DNA from: Methylobacterium ajmalii
GTDB taxonomy: Bacteria; Pseudomonadota; Alphaproteobacteria; Rhizobiales; Beijerinckiaceae
Reading direction: 5' to 3'
Assembly (NCBI RefSeq): GCF_016613415.1
Contig: NZ_JACWCT010000071.1
Location: 1-51,822, forward strand
Length of the DNA stretch: 51,822 nt
The position numbers and the translations under genes are program-made. The notes under the pieces were generated by a model. The model saw nothing but the letters and a program-made list of their open reading frames with translations, ran no database searches and had not been told where the DNA came from. Of the stretch, positions 9,005 through 17,896 are shown piece by piece. Position 1 is the stretch's first letter; each line of letters begins with the position of its first letter.

Positions 9005-9162
9005 GGCCGGGATCGATCGGATGGTGGATGGCTAACGAGACATGAAGGAACAGGCTTTATGACCGGTTAACGCGAGCGGCCGGGCGCGTCCCGGCTTTGC
9101 GCCGCGGCCGGAACGCCGTAAGCGTGGCGGAAGGGGCGTCGCGGCCCGGAAGCGGGGAGACC

Positions 9163-9498
9163 ATGGCCGACCGACCGGAGACCGATCGCCCCGGCCCTCA
9201 CGTGCCGAAACTCGACGACGGTCGCGGATCCGAGCCGATCCCCCGCGCGGGCCGGCGCCACCGCGTGATCCAGCAGGGGCGGATCGTCCTCGGGCCCGAC
9301 CGGCTCGTGGCGTGCGAGATCGCCGACCTCTCGGCCGCCGGCGCGCGGCTGCGCGTGCCCGCCCGTTTCACCCTGCCGGAGACGTTTCCGCTCGTGATCG
9401 CCGCCCACGAGCTGCGCACGGTCGAGGTCCGCCTGCGCTGGCGCCGGGGGGATTTCGCCGGGGTGACGTTCGAGGGGGCGGGGGCCTATATCGGCTGA
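9163..9498 (+). CDS. PilZ domain protein
   Basis: This 111-residue single-domain protein carries the two hallmarks of c-di-GMP-binding PilZ domains: an arginine-rich RAGRRHRV near residue 29 and the (D/N)xSxxG motif as DLSAAG near residue 57. A likely role is to sense c-di-GMP and adjust motility or envelope functions, which fits the nearby flagellar genes. The ATG at 9163 is preferred over an upstream in-frame start because GGGGAG lies seven bases before it. Ligand binding is inferred from the motifs. Confidence 0.82.
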   Translation: MADRPETDRPGPHVPKLDDGRGSEPIPRAGRRHRVIQQGRIVLGPDRLVACEIADLSAAGARLRVPARFTLPETFPLVIAAHELRTVEVRLRWRRGDFAGVTFEGAGAYIG

Positions 9499-9730
9499 AC
9501 CCCGATGGAGCACTCTCCGGACGTCCTTCCGGGCCCCGCTGGCGCGGCGCCGGGACGGCTCGGAGGGTTCAGCCGTCCGTGGGGAGGTTCGCTCTCCGGG
9601 GGGAGAGCGGATGGGGGTCGTCCTTCACGGGGGCCGGGATGGCGGCACCACCACGCCAAGGCGCGCCGACGGTCCTTCGCCCCGGCCGTGAGCCGTGCCG
9701 GCCGGACGGGTGCGGGCCGGCTCGTGCGGC
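9499..9730. terminator. Convergent intergenic region with two hairpins
   Basis: Between the convergent PilZ and cysteine-repeat genes there are two stems: GACGGCT/AGCCGTC (9554-9560 with 9571-9577) and CGCTCTCC/GGAGAGCG (9590-9597 with 9602-9609, loop GGGG). They could terminate both genes, though neither is followed by a clear T-run. I see no gene here. Confidence 0.4.
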
Positions 9731-9970
9731 TCAGCCCTTGCGCTGCGCCTTCATGTAGCTGGTGATCGCGGCCTGGCAGTTCTGCGACAGCTTCGCCTTG
9801 TTCTGGCGGAAGCAGGCCTGCACCTCGGGACCGTCCGGCGCGAAGTTCCCGCAATAGGTCAGGTAATCGCCGGTGCAGTACTGCTTGAGCACCGCGCGGT
9901 CGACCACGACGGGTTCGGCGAGGGCCGCGCCCGTCGTGAGGACGAGGAGGAGGGTGGAGCGCAGGAGCAC
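9731..9970 (-). CDS. Small exported cysteine-repeat protein
   Basis: A 79-residue protein starts at a GTG (9968-9970) preceded by a GGAGA Shine-Dalgarno. The first 18 residues form a signal peptide ending ALAEP. The mature part has four cysteines (about 32, 40, 53, 65) spaced as in the short Cys_rich_FGFR-type repeat (C-x7-C-x12-C-x11-C, then QAAI). Such small periplasmic proteins are common in alphaproteobacteria and have no assigned function. An upstream ATG would give 148 residues but would bury the signal peptide, so I reject it. Confidence 0.65.
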   Translation of the reverse strand: MLLRSTLLLVLTTGAALAEPVVVDRAVLKQYCTGDYLTYCGNFAPDGPEVQACFRQNKAKLSQNCQAAITSYMKAQRKG

Positions 9971-10108
9971 GGATGATCTCCGGGGGGAGCGAGGGGGGGC
10001 GGGTCGCGGGCGGACGGTCCCGGCCATGGGCGCGTGCCCCGGCCGATGGCGTCCCATAGCATTCCTGTGGGCGCGGGCAACCTGGCGGCAGGTCAAGCCC
10101 GAGATGTC

Positions 10109-10159
10109 GCGACAGACGAGGACCGCGCGGCCGAGACCGGCGCGGCCCTCGTCTGTCGC
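10109..10159. repeat. Long hairpin, 13-bp outer stem
   Basis: GCGACAGACGAGG (10109-10121) pairs perfectly with its complement at 10147-10159, and CCGCGC/GCGCGG (10123-10128 with 10140-10145) continues the stem. It lies in the 262-base gap downstream of the RlpA-like gene and upstream of the cysteine-repeat gene, both on the minus strand. There is no T-run, so it may be a terminator assisted by other factors, a processing site or a protein-binding site. Confidence 0.6.
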
Positions 10160-10232
10160 TGAATCGCCCCGCGTCAAGACGACGGCGCGGTGGAGCCCGC
10201 CGGAACCGCCCGGTGACGGAGGGGAGGAACGC

Positions 10233-10598
10233 TCAGAGGCGGCTCAGCTGCACCCGGGCGACGCCCGAGATTCCGATCGCGCGGGCCGAGGCCTGGGACA
10301 GGTCGATCACCCGGCCGCCGACATACGGGCCGCGGTCGTTGATGCGGACCACGACGGAGCGGCCGTTCGACGTGTTGGTCACCCGGACCCGGGTGCCGAA
10401 GGGGAGGCGGCGGTGAGCCGCCGTGAGGGCGTGCGTGTTGAAGCGCTCGCCGTTGGCAGTGCGCCGGCCCTGAAATCCGGGACCGTACCAGGAGGCACGA
10501 CCGGACTGGGCTTCGGCGGGCGTGCTGGCTTGTAACGTCACCCCGGCGGCACCCGCGAGAGCGAGACCGACGATCGCCAGCTTTGCCTTCGAAACCAT
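10233..10598 (-). CDS. RlpA-like septal-ring / double-psi beta-barrel protein
   Basis: RlpA-family proteins are periplasmic or lipid-anchored enzymes or binding proteins acting on denuded peptidoglycan strands. The 121-residue product has a signal peptide (about 1-30, ending PAEAQ) followed directly by the double-psi beta-barrel: [31 protein letters not shown] and [20 protein letters not shown]. It has no SPOR domain and no lipobox cysteine, so it is a minimal secreted form. I prefer the ATG at 10598; an upstream ATG at 10637 adds 13 charged residues. Confidence 0.85.
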   Translation of the reverse strand: MVSKAKLAIVGLALAGAAGVTLQASTPAEAQSGRASWYGPGFQGRRTANGERFNTHALTAAHRRLPFGTRVRVTNTSNGRSVVVRINDRGPYVGGRVIDLSQASARAIGISGVARVQLSRL

Positions 10599-10712
10599 TT
10601 CGCATTCCCGTTCTTGTTGCTTGACGCGGCGCAACATAGAACCGAACGAGGCGACATTATGGAACAGTCAAAATCGAGAATACTTTGCGCATATTCGCGC
10701 CGACCGATTACG

Positions 10713-10737
10713 GGAACCGAGCGGGTTTACGAACGTT
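10713..10737 (+). promoter_or_regulatory. EcfG-type general-stress promoter candidate
   Basis: GGAAC (10713-10717), a 16-base spacer and CGTT (10734-10737) match the GGAAC-N16/17-CGTT promoter recognised by EcfG sigma factors of the PhyR-NepR-EcfG stress response in alphaproteobacteria. It points right, into a gap where the only genes are on the opposite strand. A weaker GGAAC-N17-CTTT lies at 10661-10686 in the same direction. The match is seen; activity is inferred. Confidence 0.45.
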
Positions 10738-10743
10738 AACAGT

Positions 10744-10850
10744 CTTCGCTCGTCGACCGGGGATCGAGCGTGGCCGTGGCAGGTGCCACCTTGCGGCCAA
10801 GGTTCCCGCCCCCGGGACCCCGCTTGCCGGACCTCCCGCGGGCGGGAACA
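10744..10850 (+). ncRNA. Candidate structured small RNA downstream of the EcfG-like promoter
   Basis: About ten bases after the promoter CGTT there are three successive perfect stems: CGCTCG/CGAGCG (10747-10752 with 10765-10770), GTGGCA/TGCCAC (10776-10781 with 10784-10789, GG loop) and GTTCCCGCCC/GGGCGGGAAC (10802-10811 with 10840-10849). No plus-strand gene follows. The last stem may also serve as terminator for the minus-strand regulator gene ending at 10857. The ends are estimates, there is no T-run, and the RNA is a hypothesis. Confidence 0.3.
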
Positions 10851-10856
10851 TCCGTC

Positions 10857-11480
10857 TCACGGCGCGCGCGTGGCACGCAGGCCGATGCGGATCAGGTCGG
10901 CGAGGGTGCGGGCGCCGAGCTTGCGGCGCAGCTGCGTGCAGGCATTGGCGATGGTCTTGTAGCTGAGGCCCAGTTCCTCGGCGATCGCCCCGTGCGAGCG
11001 CCCGGCGCCGAGCCGCTCGAGGATCTGCCGCTCGCGCGGGGTGAGGGGCGGGGCAGCCGGCGCCTCGCGGCGCAGCCGGTCGACCTCGGCGGCGAGGGAG
11101 GGCGCCACGTAGGTGCCGCCGTCGCGCACCCGCTCGAAGGCGATGTGCAGCTCCATCGAGGCGGTGTCCTTGAGGACGTAGCCGGTCGCCCCGCTCTCGA
11201 TCGCCCGGACGGCGATCTCCGGGTCGTCGTGCATGCTGAACACCAGGATGCGGGTCTCGGGCGCCACCGAGCGGATCCGCCGGATCAGCGCCAGGCCGCT
11301 GAGCGCGGCGCCCTGGAAGGTCAGGTCGGCGACCACGAGGTCCGGGCGGTGGCGGCGGAAGCGGCGATAGCCGGCGGCGATGCCGGTGGCCTCGTGCACG
11401 GTCTCGACGCCGGCATCCTCCAGCACGCGGCGGCAGCCCTGCAGCACGATCGGATGGTCGTCGACGACGAGGACGTTCAC
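10857..11480 (-). CDS. NarL/FixJ-type response regulator
   Basis: This 207-residue regulator has a receiver domain (1-120) with the acidic pair D7/D8, phospho-acceptor D52, switch residue S82 and K104, followed by a LuxR-type helix-turn-helix (about 148-203) containing TPRERQILERLGAGRSHGAIAEELGLSYKTI. All phosphorylation residues are intact. No histidine kinase is adjacent, so its partner must be encoded elsewhere. The FAH-family gene lies 55 bases upstream on the same strand and may share the transcript. Confidence 0.88.
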   Translation of the reverse strand: MNVLVVDDHPIVLQGCRRVLEDAGVETVHEATGIAAGYRRFRRHRPDLVVADLTFQGAALSGLALIRRIRSVAPETRILVFSMHDDPEIAVRAIESGATGYVLKDTASMELHIAFERVRDGGTYVAPSLAAEVDRLRREAPAAPPLTPRERQILERLGAGRSHGAIAEELGLSYKTIANACTQLRRKLGARTLADLIRIGLRATRAP

Positions 11481-11535
11481 GGGTGCGGTCCTTCGGGGGG
11501 AGGGACCCGCGGCGGCGCCGCGGGCCCGGTCACGG

Positions 11536-12420
11536 TCAGTTGGTCGGCTCGCCGGCCGCGACCTTGGCGGTCCAGTCGTCGAAGGCGACGACGGCCTGGC
11601 GCTGCTCGCCGAGGCCGGCGATGCCGAGGCTGACGACGTCGCCGGACTTGAGGTAGCGCGGCGGCTTCATGCCCATGCCGACGCCGGGCGGCGTGCCGGT
11701 GGTGATGACGTCGCCGGGCTCGAGCAGCATGAAGTGCGACAGGTAGGAGACGATCTGGCGCACGTCGAAGATCATCGTGCGGGTCGAGCCGGTCTGCATC
11801 CGCTCGCCGTTCACGTCGAGCCACATGTCGAGGTTCTGCACGTCGCCGACCTCGTCGGGGGTGACGAGCCAGGGCCCGAGGGGGCCGAAGGTCGGGCAGC
11901 CCTTGCCCTTGGTCCAGGTGCCGCCGCGCTCGAGCTGGAACTCGCGCTCGGAGACGTCGTGGCAGACGCAATAGCCGGCGACGTAGTCGAGCGCCTCGTT
12001 GGCGTGGACGTAGGAGGCCCGCTTGCCGATGACGATGGCGAGCTCGACCTCCCAGTCGGTCTTGGCCGAGCCCTTGGGCAGGATCACGGTGTCGTTCGGG
12101 CCGACGATGCAGGACGGCGCCTTGTTGAACAGGATCGGCTCGGCGGGGATCGGCGAGCCGGTCTCGGCGGCGTGGTCGGCGTAGTTGAGGCCGATGGCGA
12201 TGAAGTTGCGCACCTGGCCGACGCAGGCGCCGAGCCGCGTGCCGGCCGGCACCTCCGGCAGGGTCGCCGCATCGATCCGGCGCAGGTTCGCCAGGGTGTC
12301 GGCGGCGAGGAAGGGGCCGGCGATGTCGCGGACCACGCCCGACAGGTCGCGGATCGCCCCCGCGGCGTCGATCAGGCCCGGCTTCTCCGCCCCGCTCTCG
12401 CCCCAGCGTACAAGCTTCAT
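11536..12420 (-). CDS. Fumarylacetoacetate hydrolase family protein
   Basis: The 294-residue protein is an FAH-fold hydrolase of the YisK / 2,4-diketo-3-deoxy-sugar-acid hydrolase branch. It shows NFIAIGLNYADHAAE, then DWEVELAIVIGK with the metal-binding acidic residues, then GCPTFGPLGPWLVTPDEV and the terminal VITTGTPPGVGMGMKPP motif. These enzymes cleave C-C bonds of diketo acids using a divalent metal. The ATG at 12420 has a strong GGGGGAG upstream; longer in-frame starts have none. The exact substrate cannot be assigned. Confidence 0.85.
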   Translation of the reverse strand: MKLVRWGESGAEKPGLIDAAGAIRDLSGVVRDIAGPFLAADTLANLRRIDAATLPEVPAGTRLGACVGQVRNFIAIGLNYADHAAETGSPIPAEPILFNKAPSCIVGPNDTVILPKGSAKTDWEVELAIVIGKRASYVHANEALDYVAGYCVCHDVSEREFQLERGGTWTKGKGCPTFGPLGPWLVTPDEVGDVQNLDMWLDVNGERMQTGSTRTMIFDVRQIVSYLSHFMLLEPGDVITTGTPPGVGMGMKPPRYLKSGDVVSLGIAGLGEQRQAVVAFDDWTAKVAAGEPTN

Positions 12421-12822
12421 CGGCCGTCTCCCCCTGTCCATCCGAGCCTGAGGCCCGTCGGGCCGGGACATTGGCGCCGGTGCGCCGCCGTCGCAAGCCG
12501 ATACGCCCGCGTCCGCGGCATCGCCCCGTTGCAGTTTCGTCACATCTGAGGCGAAACCGTGTCGGACGCGGCCGCCGCGCGCCGATCCGGGCGTCCACGC
12601 TATACACGCGACGCCAAGAGACAACGACTGAATTCCCAGACATCTCTTCCATCGACTCGCTCTTGTCTGACCGATGCGAGAGATCGTCTTGAGGACATGA
12701 CCGGCGACCGGCGACCCGGCGGGATTGCGCAGCCCCTGCCTGCTGCCGCATCATTCCGCTCAAGCTGCGGGCGTCTGGAAGCCGCGCGGCATCGCTTACG
12801 AATTCGGGGTCGAGGTAACGTC
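12421..12822. other. Divergent 402-base intergenic region
   Basis: This region separates the minus-strand FAH gene from the plus-strand fadL-type gene and must hold both promoters. Its middle (about 12595-12700) is less GC-rich than the flanks. I see no convincing -35/-10 pair, no tandem repeat and no coding sequence. The open frame that spans it is only the upstream extension of the porin gene. Confidence 0.4.
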
Positions 12823-14118
12823 ATGACGGGTTTGAGGAGGACGGCGCTGCTGGCCGGCGCCTCGGTGGCATTGCTGGCGGGGGCCAGCGGGGCCGCGCAG
12901 GCGGGGGCGTTCGGCCTGCGCGAGCAGAGCGCCCAGGCGATGGGCCTCGCCTTCGCGGGTGCCGCCGCCGGCTCCGGCGGCCTGTCGTCGATGTTCTGGA
13001 ACCCGGCCGTCGTCACGATGAAGCCGGGCTGGAACTCGGACTTCAACGCCACCCTGGTCGCCCCCTCGGCCCGGATCACGCCGACCACCGGCACCTTCCC
13101 GCCGCTCATCGGGCTCGGCGAGTCGGGCGATATCGGCCAGGCGGCGGTGCTGCCGGCGACGTACTCGAACTACCAGATCAACGACCGGCTCTATCTCGGC
13201 CTGTCCGGCGCCGCGCCGTTCGGCCTCATCACCAAGCCGAACCAGGTCTGGGCCGGCCAGACCTACAGCCGCTCGTCCAAGATCTTCACCCTGAACTTCA
13301 ACCCGGTGATCGGCTACAAGGTCAACGACTGGCTGTCGGTCGCGGCCGGCCCGGTGCTGGAATACTTCAAGCTCACCCTGCGCCAGGCCACCGGCATCAC
13401 GCCGCTGGCGAACTCCGCCTTCCTCAAGGGCGACGACTGGGCCTGGGGCTTCACGGCCGGCGTGGTGGCGCGGCTCTCGGAGGGGACCACGGTCGGCGTC
13501 GGCTACCGCTCGTCGATCAACCACCGGATCGAGGGCTCGGCCTTCGGCATCGGTCAGGTCCGTGCCAGCCTCAACACCCCCGAGAAGGTCTCGGTCGGCC
13601 TGACGCAGGCGATCACCCGGGACTTCCGCCTGAACTTCGGCTTCGAGTGGGACAACTGGACCCGCATCGGCTCGCCGGCGATCGTCTCGGTGGCGCTCGG
13701 CCGGCCGGTGACGGCCCTGCCGCTCAACTACAAGAACGGCTTCTACTACTCGCTCGGCGCCGAGTACGACTTCACCCCGCAATGGACCGGCCGCGTCGGC
13801 GTCGCCTACGAGCAGTCGCCGATCGACAACTCGAACCGCTCGACCCGCCTGCCCGACGGCGACCGCTACTTCGCGTCGGTCGGCGCCAGCTACCGCTACA
13901 GCGAGAAGATCCAGTTCGACGTCTCCTACCAGCACCTGTTCGCCGCCGGCCGCAACCGGATCGCGCTGGTGCCGGGCGAGCCGCTCTACACCGCGCCGCT
14001 GGCCTTCCTGGCCACCACCGACGCCAGCGCCGACATCGTCTCGGTCGGCCTGAAGTACCGCTGGGACAACCCGCCGGCCCCGGCGCCGATCCCGGTGCCG
14101 CTGGTGCGCAAGTACTGA
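12823..14118 (+). CDS. OmpP1/FadL-family outer-membrane transporter
   Basis: FadL-type 14-strand barrels let long-chain fatty acids and other hydrophobic substrates cross the outer membrane. The 431-residue protein has a signal peptide (1-28, ending AAQAGAF), then the family's N-terminal hatch motif with GLREQSAQAMGLAFAGAAAG and SSMFWNPAVVT, many alternating aromatic strands, and a C-terminal strand ending LVRKY. GAGGT precedes the ATG. It converges with the PHA synthase gene, and both relate to fatty-acid-derived metabolites, although shared regulation is not shown. Confidence 0.9.
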   Translation: MTGLRRTALLAGASVALLAGASGAAQAGAFGLREQSAQAMGLAFAGAAAGSGGLSSMFWNPAVVTMKPGWNSDFNATLVAPSARITPTTGTFPPLIGLGESGDIGQAAVLPATYSNYQINDRLYLGLSGAAPFGLITKPNQVWAGQTYSRSSKIFTLNFNPVIGYKVNDWLSVAAGPVLEYFKLTLRQATGITPLANSAFLKGDDWAWGFTAGVVARLSEGTTVGVGYRSSINHRIEGSAFGIGQVRASLNTPEKVSVGLTQAITRDFRLNFGFEWDNWTRIGSPAIVSVALGRPVTALPLNYKNGFYYSLGAEYDFTPQWTGRVGVAYEQSPIDNSNRSTRLPDGDRYFASVGASYRYSEKIQFDVSYQHLFAAGRNRIALVPGEPLYTAPLAFLATTDASADIVSVGLKYRWDNPPAPAPIPVPLVRKY

Positions 14119-14138
14119 AACCCAACCACCGTCAAGAG

Positions 14139-14171
14139 AAAGGCCCCCGGGAGGATCTCCCGGGGGCCTTT
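14139..14171. terminator. Bidirectional rho-independent terminator
   Basis: A perfect 15-bp stem (14139-14153 with 14157-14171) with a three-base loop has an AAA start and TTT end, so it reads as a terminator in both directions. It sits between the convergent porin (ends 14118) and PHA synthase (ends 14178) genes. Confidence 0.9.
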
Positions 14172-14177
14172 CTCGTC

Positions 14178-16004
14178 TCACGCCTTTTCGAGCACGTAGG
14201 TCCCTGGCGCCGCCCCGAGCGAAGGCAGCACCCCGCCGCCGGGCCGGCGCGCCGGCACCCGCTCGTTGTTCTGGTGCTCGAGCCAGGAGAGCCAGTAGGG
14301 CCACCACGAGCCCGGATGTTCGGTCGCCGCCGCGATCCAGTCCTGGAGCGAGCCGTAGGCCGGACCGCCGGTCCAGTACTGGTACTTGGGCTTGGCCGGC
14401 GGGTTGACCACGCCGGCGATGTGGCCCGAGCCCGCCAGCACGTAGTCGACGGTACCGCCGAAGGCGCGGCAGCCCTCGAAGACCGAGAGGGCCGGGGCGA
14501 TGTGGTCCTCGCGGGTCGCGAGGTTGAAGACGGGCGCGGTCACCTTGCCGAGGTCGAGGCGCACGTTGCCGAGCACCATCTCGCCGCGCGACAGCTTGTT
14601 GTCGAGGTAGCAGTTGCGCAGGTAGAACGAGTGGTTGGCGGCCGGCATCCGGGTCGCGTCGGAGTTCCAGTACAGCAGGTCGAAGGGCAGCGGCGCCTTG
14701 CCCTTCAGGTAGTTGTTGACGACGTAGGGCCAGATCAGGTCGTTGGGTCGCAGCATGTTGAAGGCGTTGGCCATCTTGGCGCCTTCGAGGTAGCCGCGGT
14801 CCTTCATGCCGGCCTCGATCGAGCGGATCTGGGCCTCGTCGACGAAGACCTTGAGGTCGCCGGCATGGGTGAAGTCGACCTGGGTTGTCAGGAAGGTGGC
14901 GCTGGCGATGCGGTCGTCGCCCACCGCCGCCATGTAGGCCAGGCTCACGGCGAGCAGCGTGCCGCCGACGCAGTAGCCCACCGCCGAGACCTGGCGTTCG
15001 CCGGTCGCCTGCTCGATCGCTTCGAGCGCCGAGAAGACGCCCTCGCGCATGTAGCTCTCGAAGTCCTTCGAGGCGTGGCGCGCATCCGGGTTGACCCAGG
15101 AGATCACGAACACCGTCAGGCCTTGGGCGACCGCCCAGCCGATGTAGCTCTTGTCCTTGTTCAGATCGAGGATGTAGAACTTGTTGATCCAGGGCGGCAC
15201 GATCAGGAGCGGGCGCTTGAGCACCGTCTCGGTCTGCGGCGCGTACTGGATCAGCTCGATCAGGTCGTTGCGGAAGATCACCTCGCCCGGCGTGCTCGCC
15301 ATGTTGACGCCGACCTTGAACTGGCCCGGATCGGTCTGGCGCACGCGCAATTCGCCGCCGCCGGCCTCGACGTCCTCGGCCAGCATCTTCATGCCGCGCA
15401 CCAGGTTGGCGCCGTTCTCCCGAAACGTCTCGCGCAGGAGCTCGGGGTTCGTCGCGAGGAAGTTCGACGGCGACATCGCGCCGGAGATCTGCCGGACGTA
15501 GAACTGCGCCTTGGCGCGGGTGTGGTCGTCGAGCCCCTCGGCCTCGTCGACCATGATCTCGGCCCACCGCGTGGTGATGAGGTAGCCCTGCTTCAGGAAG
15601 TCGAAGACCGGGTTCGTCGTCCATTCGGGGGCGGCGAAGCGCTTGTCCTTGGGATCGGGCAGGGCCACGGGGGTGACCGTCTCGCCCTGCATCCGCTGCA
15701 GGGTCGAGCCCCACAGGGCCAGGAACTGGCCGCCGATCAGGCTCTGGGCCTCCATCGCCTTCTGGGGGTCGGTGAACCACTTCTCCGCCACGGTGCCGAG
15801 CGTGCGCACGACCTCGGTCACCGACTCGGCGAGCGCCGCGTTCGGCTTGCCCTCCTCGAGGGGCTTGGCGTAGGCGGCGAGCGCCCGGCTGAACTGCTCG
15901 GTCATCAGGCCCGCGTTGCGCGACAGGGCCTCCATGTCCGCAACGGGGACTTCAGCGACCGGGACCTTCGCAGTCGGCGCCGCACCTCGTTCAGAAGACG
16001 TCAC
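14178..16004 (-). CDS. phaC: Class I poly(3-hydroxyalkanoate) synthase
   Basis: PhaC polymerises 3-hydroxyacyl-CoA into PHA on the granule surface. With the GTG start at 16004 (GGAGGAG seven bases before it) the protein has 608 residues, normal for class I. The lipase-box variant GYCVGG (343-348) supplies the catalytic C345, with D500 (EDHIAP) and H528 (SGHIAG) completing the triad. The N-terminal PhaC_N domain has [12 protein letters not shown]. No phaA, phaB or phasin gene is adjacent. Confidence 0.94.
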   Translation of the reverse strand: MTSSERGAAPTAKVPVAEVPVADMEALSRNAGLMTEQFSRALAAYAKPLEEGKPNAALAESVTEVVRTLGTVAEKWFTDPQKAMEAQSLIGGQFLALWGSTLQRMQGETVTPVALPDPKDKRFAAPEWTTNPVFDFLKQGYLITTRWAEIMVDEAEGLDDHTRAKAQFYVRQISGAMSPSNFLATNPELLRETFRENGANLVRGMKMLAEDVEAGGGELRVRQTDPGQFKVGVNMASTPGEVIFRNDLIELIQYAPQTETVLKRPLLIVPPWINKFYILDLNKDKSYIGWAVAQGLTVFVISWVNPDARHASKDFESYMREGVFSALEAIEQATGERQVSAVGYCVGGTLLAVSLAYMAAVGDDRIASATFLTTQVDFTHAGDLKVFVDEAQIRSIEAGMKDRGYLEGAKMANAFNMLRPNDLIWPYVVNNYLKGKAPLPFDLLYWNSDATRMPAANHSFYLRNCYLDNKLSRGEMVLGNVRLDLGKVTAPVFNLATREDHIAPALSVFEGCRAFGGTVDYVLAGSGHIAGVVNPPAKPKYQYWTGGPAYGSLQDWIAAATEHPGSWWPYWLSWLEHQNNERVPARRPGGGVLPSLGAAPGTYVLEKA

Positions 16005-16146
16005 GCGCACTCTCCTCCCGTATTGTGGCCGGCTTCGGCGAGCCGCCTTTCCGACAAGATATCGTCCCAAACCGCCGGTTGCGCCAGATGACCGGACCCG
16101 GTTTCCTCACCGCCACGCTGCCCTCGCGCAAGGTTCTCGCCCGTCC

Positions 16147-16521
16147 ATGCCCGTCTTCCCCGTTGTTTCGCCCCGCCTCGCCGCCGCCGCCGCGCTCGTC
16201 GTCACCTGCTTGTCCGCCGGGGGCTGCGTCCTCGACGGGGCCGGCATCCGCGACGCCGCCAAGTCGGCGGGCCTCGGCCCCAAGGAGGTGGCCGCGCCCG
16301 ACTTCGTCGAGAAGTCCCGCCGCGGCGGCGGCGACTTCCTGCCCGTCGGCGTCTCGGCCCCGCCTCGCGAAACTCGCGCCAAGTCGGCCGCCGGCGTGAA
16401 GGCGCTCGAGGCCGAGCTCGACGCCAGCCGCCAGCGCAACGAGGCGCGGGGCCGCGATGCCGCCAAGGTCGGCGGCGCGGTCAAGCCGCCGGCCCCGCCC
16501 AAGGTGCCGCCCGCCGAGTGA
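16147..16521 (+). CDS. Small predicted lipoprotein
   Basis: A 124-residue protein has a hydrophobic signal (about 10-25) ending in the lipobox LSAGGC, which predicts diacylglyceryl attachment at the cysteine. The rest is hydrophilic, with Ala/Lys/Arg-rich helices (AAGVKALEAELDASRQRNEAR) and a Pro-rich tail. I do not recognise a family. It is divergent from phaC with a 142-base gap. Other in-frame starts upstream would bury the signal. Confidence 0.6.
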   Translation: MPVFPVVSPRLAAAAALVVTCLSAGGCVLDGAGIRDAAKSAGLGPKEVAAPDFVEKSRRGGGDFLPVGVSAPPRETRAKSAAGVKALEAELDASRQRNEARGRDAAKVGGAVKPPAPPKVPPAE

Positions 16522-16675
16522 CGCCCCGGGTGACGAAGGGGGAGCGACACCGCCGGGTGAGGCTTAAGTCCCAGGGCGGCGGCACCCCGGCGAATCTTCC
16601 TCTCGCCCCAAAACCCCTCTAGACAGCGTATGTGACACGCGCGTCGCAGCGGCGGCGCCGATCCAGGACCCGGCC

Positions 16676-17896
16676 ATGACCGATTTTCACCGCATCAAGC
16701 GACTGCCCCCCTACGTCTTCGAGCAGGTCAACCGGATCAAGGCCGCCGCCCGCGCCAACGGCGCCGACATCATCGACCTCGGCATGGGCAACCCGGACCT
16801 CGACGCGCCCCGCCACGTGATCGAGAAGCTGGTCGAGACCGCCGGCAAGCCGCGCACCGACCGCTACTCGGCCTCGAAGGGCATCGCGGGCCTGCGCCGC
16901 GCCCAGGCGAACTACTACCAGCGCCGCTTCGGCGTCTCGCTCAATCCCGACACGCAGGTTGTGGCCACCCTCGGCTCCAAGGAAGGCTTCGCCAACATGG
17001 CGCAGGCCATCACGGCGCCGGGCGACGTGGTGCTGGTGCCCAACCCGAGCTACCCGATCCACGCCTTCGGCTTCCTGATGGCGGGCGGCGTGGTCCGCTC
17101 GGTCCCGGCCGAGCCGACCCCGGCCTTCTTCCCGGCGGCCGAGCGGGCGATGCAGCACTCGATCCCCAAGCCCGTGGCGATGGTGGTCTGCTATCCCTCG
17201 AACCCGACCGCCTACGTCGCCTCCCTCGACTTCTACCGCGACCTCGTCGCCTTCGCGAAGAAGCACGAGCTGATCCTGCTCTCCGACCTCGCCTACGCCG
17301 AGGTCTATTTCGACGATCACAACCCGCCGCCCTCCGTACTGCAGGTGCCGGGCGCGATCGACGTGGCGGTGGAGTTCACCTCGCTGTCGAAGACCTTCTC
17401 GATGGCCGGCTGGCGGATGGGCTTCGCCGTCGGCAACGAGCGGCTGCTGGCGGCGCTGACGCGGGTGAAGTCCTACCTCGATTACGGCGCCTTCACGCCG
17501 ATCCAGGTCGCCGCCACCGCGGCGCTGAACGGCCCGGAGGACTGCATCCACGAGATGCGCGCCACCTATCGCCGCCGCCGCGACGCGATGGTCGACGCCT
17601 TCCAGAAGACCGGCTGGGACATCCCGGTCCCGTCCGCGTCGATGTTCGCCTGGGTGCCGATCCCGGAGCGCTTCCGCAGCCTCGGCAGCCTGGAATTCTC
17701 GAAGCTTCTGGTCGAGAAGGCCGACGTGGCGGTGGCGCCGGGCATCGGCTTCGGCGAGCACGGCGACGAGTACGTCCGCATCGCGCTGGTCGAGAACGAG
17801 CAGCGCATCCGCCAGGCGGCCCGCAACATCCGCCGCTTCTTCGACAACGCCGACCGCACCCTGCACAACGTCGTGCCGATGCAGAAGGTCGGCTGA
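16676..17896 (+). CDS. alaC: AlaC-like class I/II aminotransferase
   Basis: This PLP-dependent aminotransferase (406 residues) begins RIKRLPPYVFEQVNRIKAAA and has DIIDLGMGNPD, as in AlaC, the glutamate-pyruvate aminotransferase that makes alanine. YPSNPTA (173-179), D204 and the Schiff-base lysine K239 in SLSKTFSMAGWRMG are all present. The family is close to LL-diaminopimelate aminotransferase, so the substrate should be tested. It stands alone, 154 bases after the lipoprotein gene. Confidence 0.85.
   Translation: MTDFHRIKRLPPYVFEQVNRIKAAARANGADIIDLGMGNPDLDAPRHVIEKLVETAGKPRTDRYSASKGIAGLRRAQANYYQRRFGVSLNPDTQVVATLGSKEGFANMAQAITAPGDVVLVPNPSYPIHAFGFLMAGGVVRSVPAEPTPAFFPAAERAMQHSIPKPVAMVVCYPSNPTAYVASLDFYRDLVAFAKKHELILLSDLAYAEVYFDDHNPPPSVLQVPGAIDVAVEFTSLSKTFSMAGWRMGFAVGNERLLAALTRVKSYLDYGAFTPIQVAATAALNGPEDCIHEMRATYRRRRDAMVDAFQKTGWDIPVPSASMFAWVPIPERFRSLGSLEFSKLLVEKADVAVAPGIGFGEHGDEYVRIALVENEQRIRQAARNIRRFFDNADRTLHNVVPMQKVG

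Noticed and set aside
9971..10177. An N-terminal extension of the cysteine-repeat protein to 148 residues
   Set aside because: The extension would place about 70 Arg/Pro-rich residues before a clear signal peptide. The GTG at 9970 has a good Shine-Dalgarno.
12796..15780. A 994-codon minus-strand frame overlapping the FadL-type gene and phaC
   Set aside because: It is out of frame with phaC and antisense to the porin, and its sequence is low-complexity.
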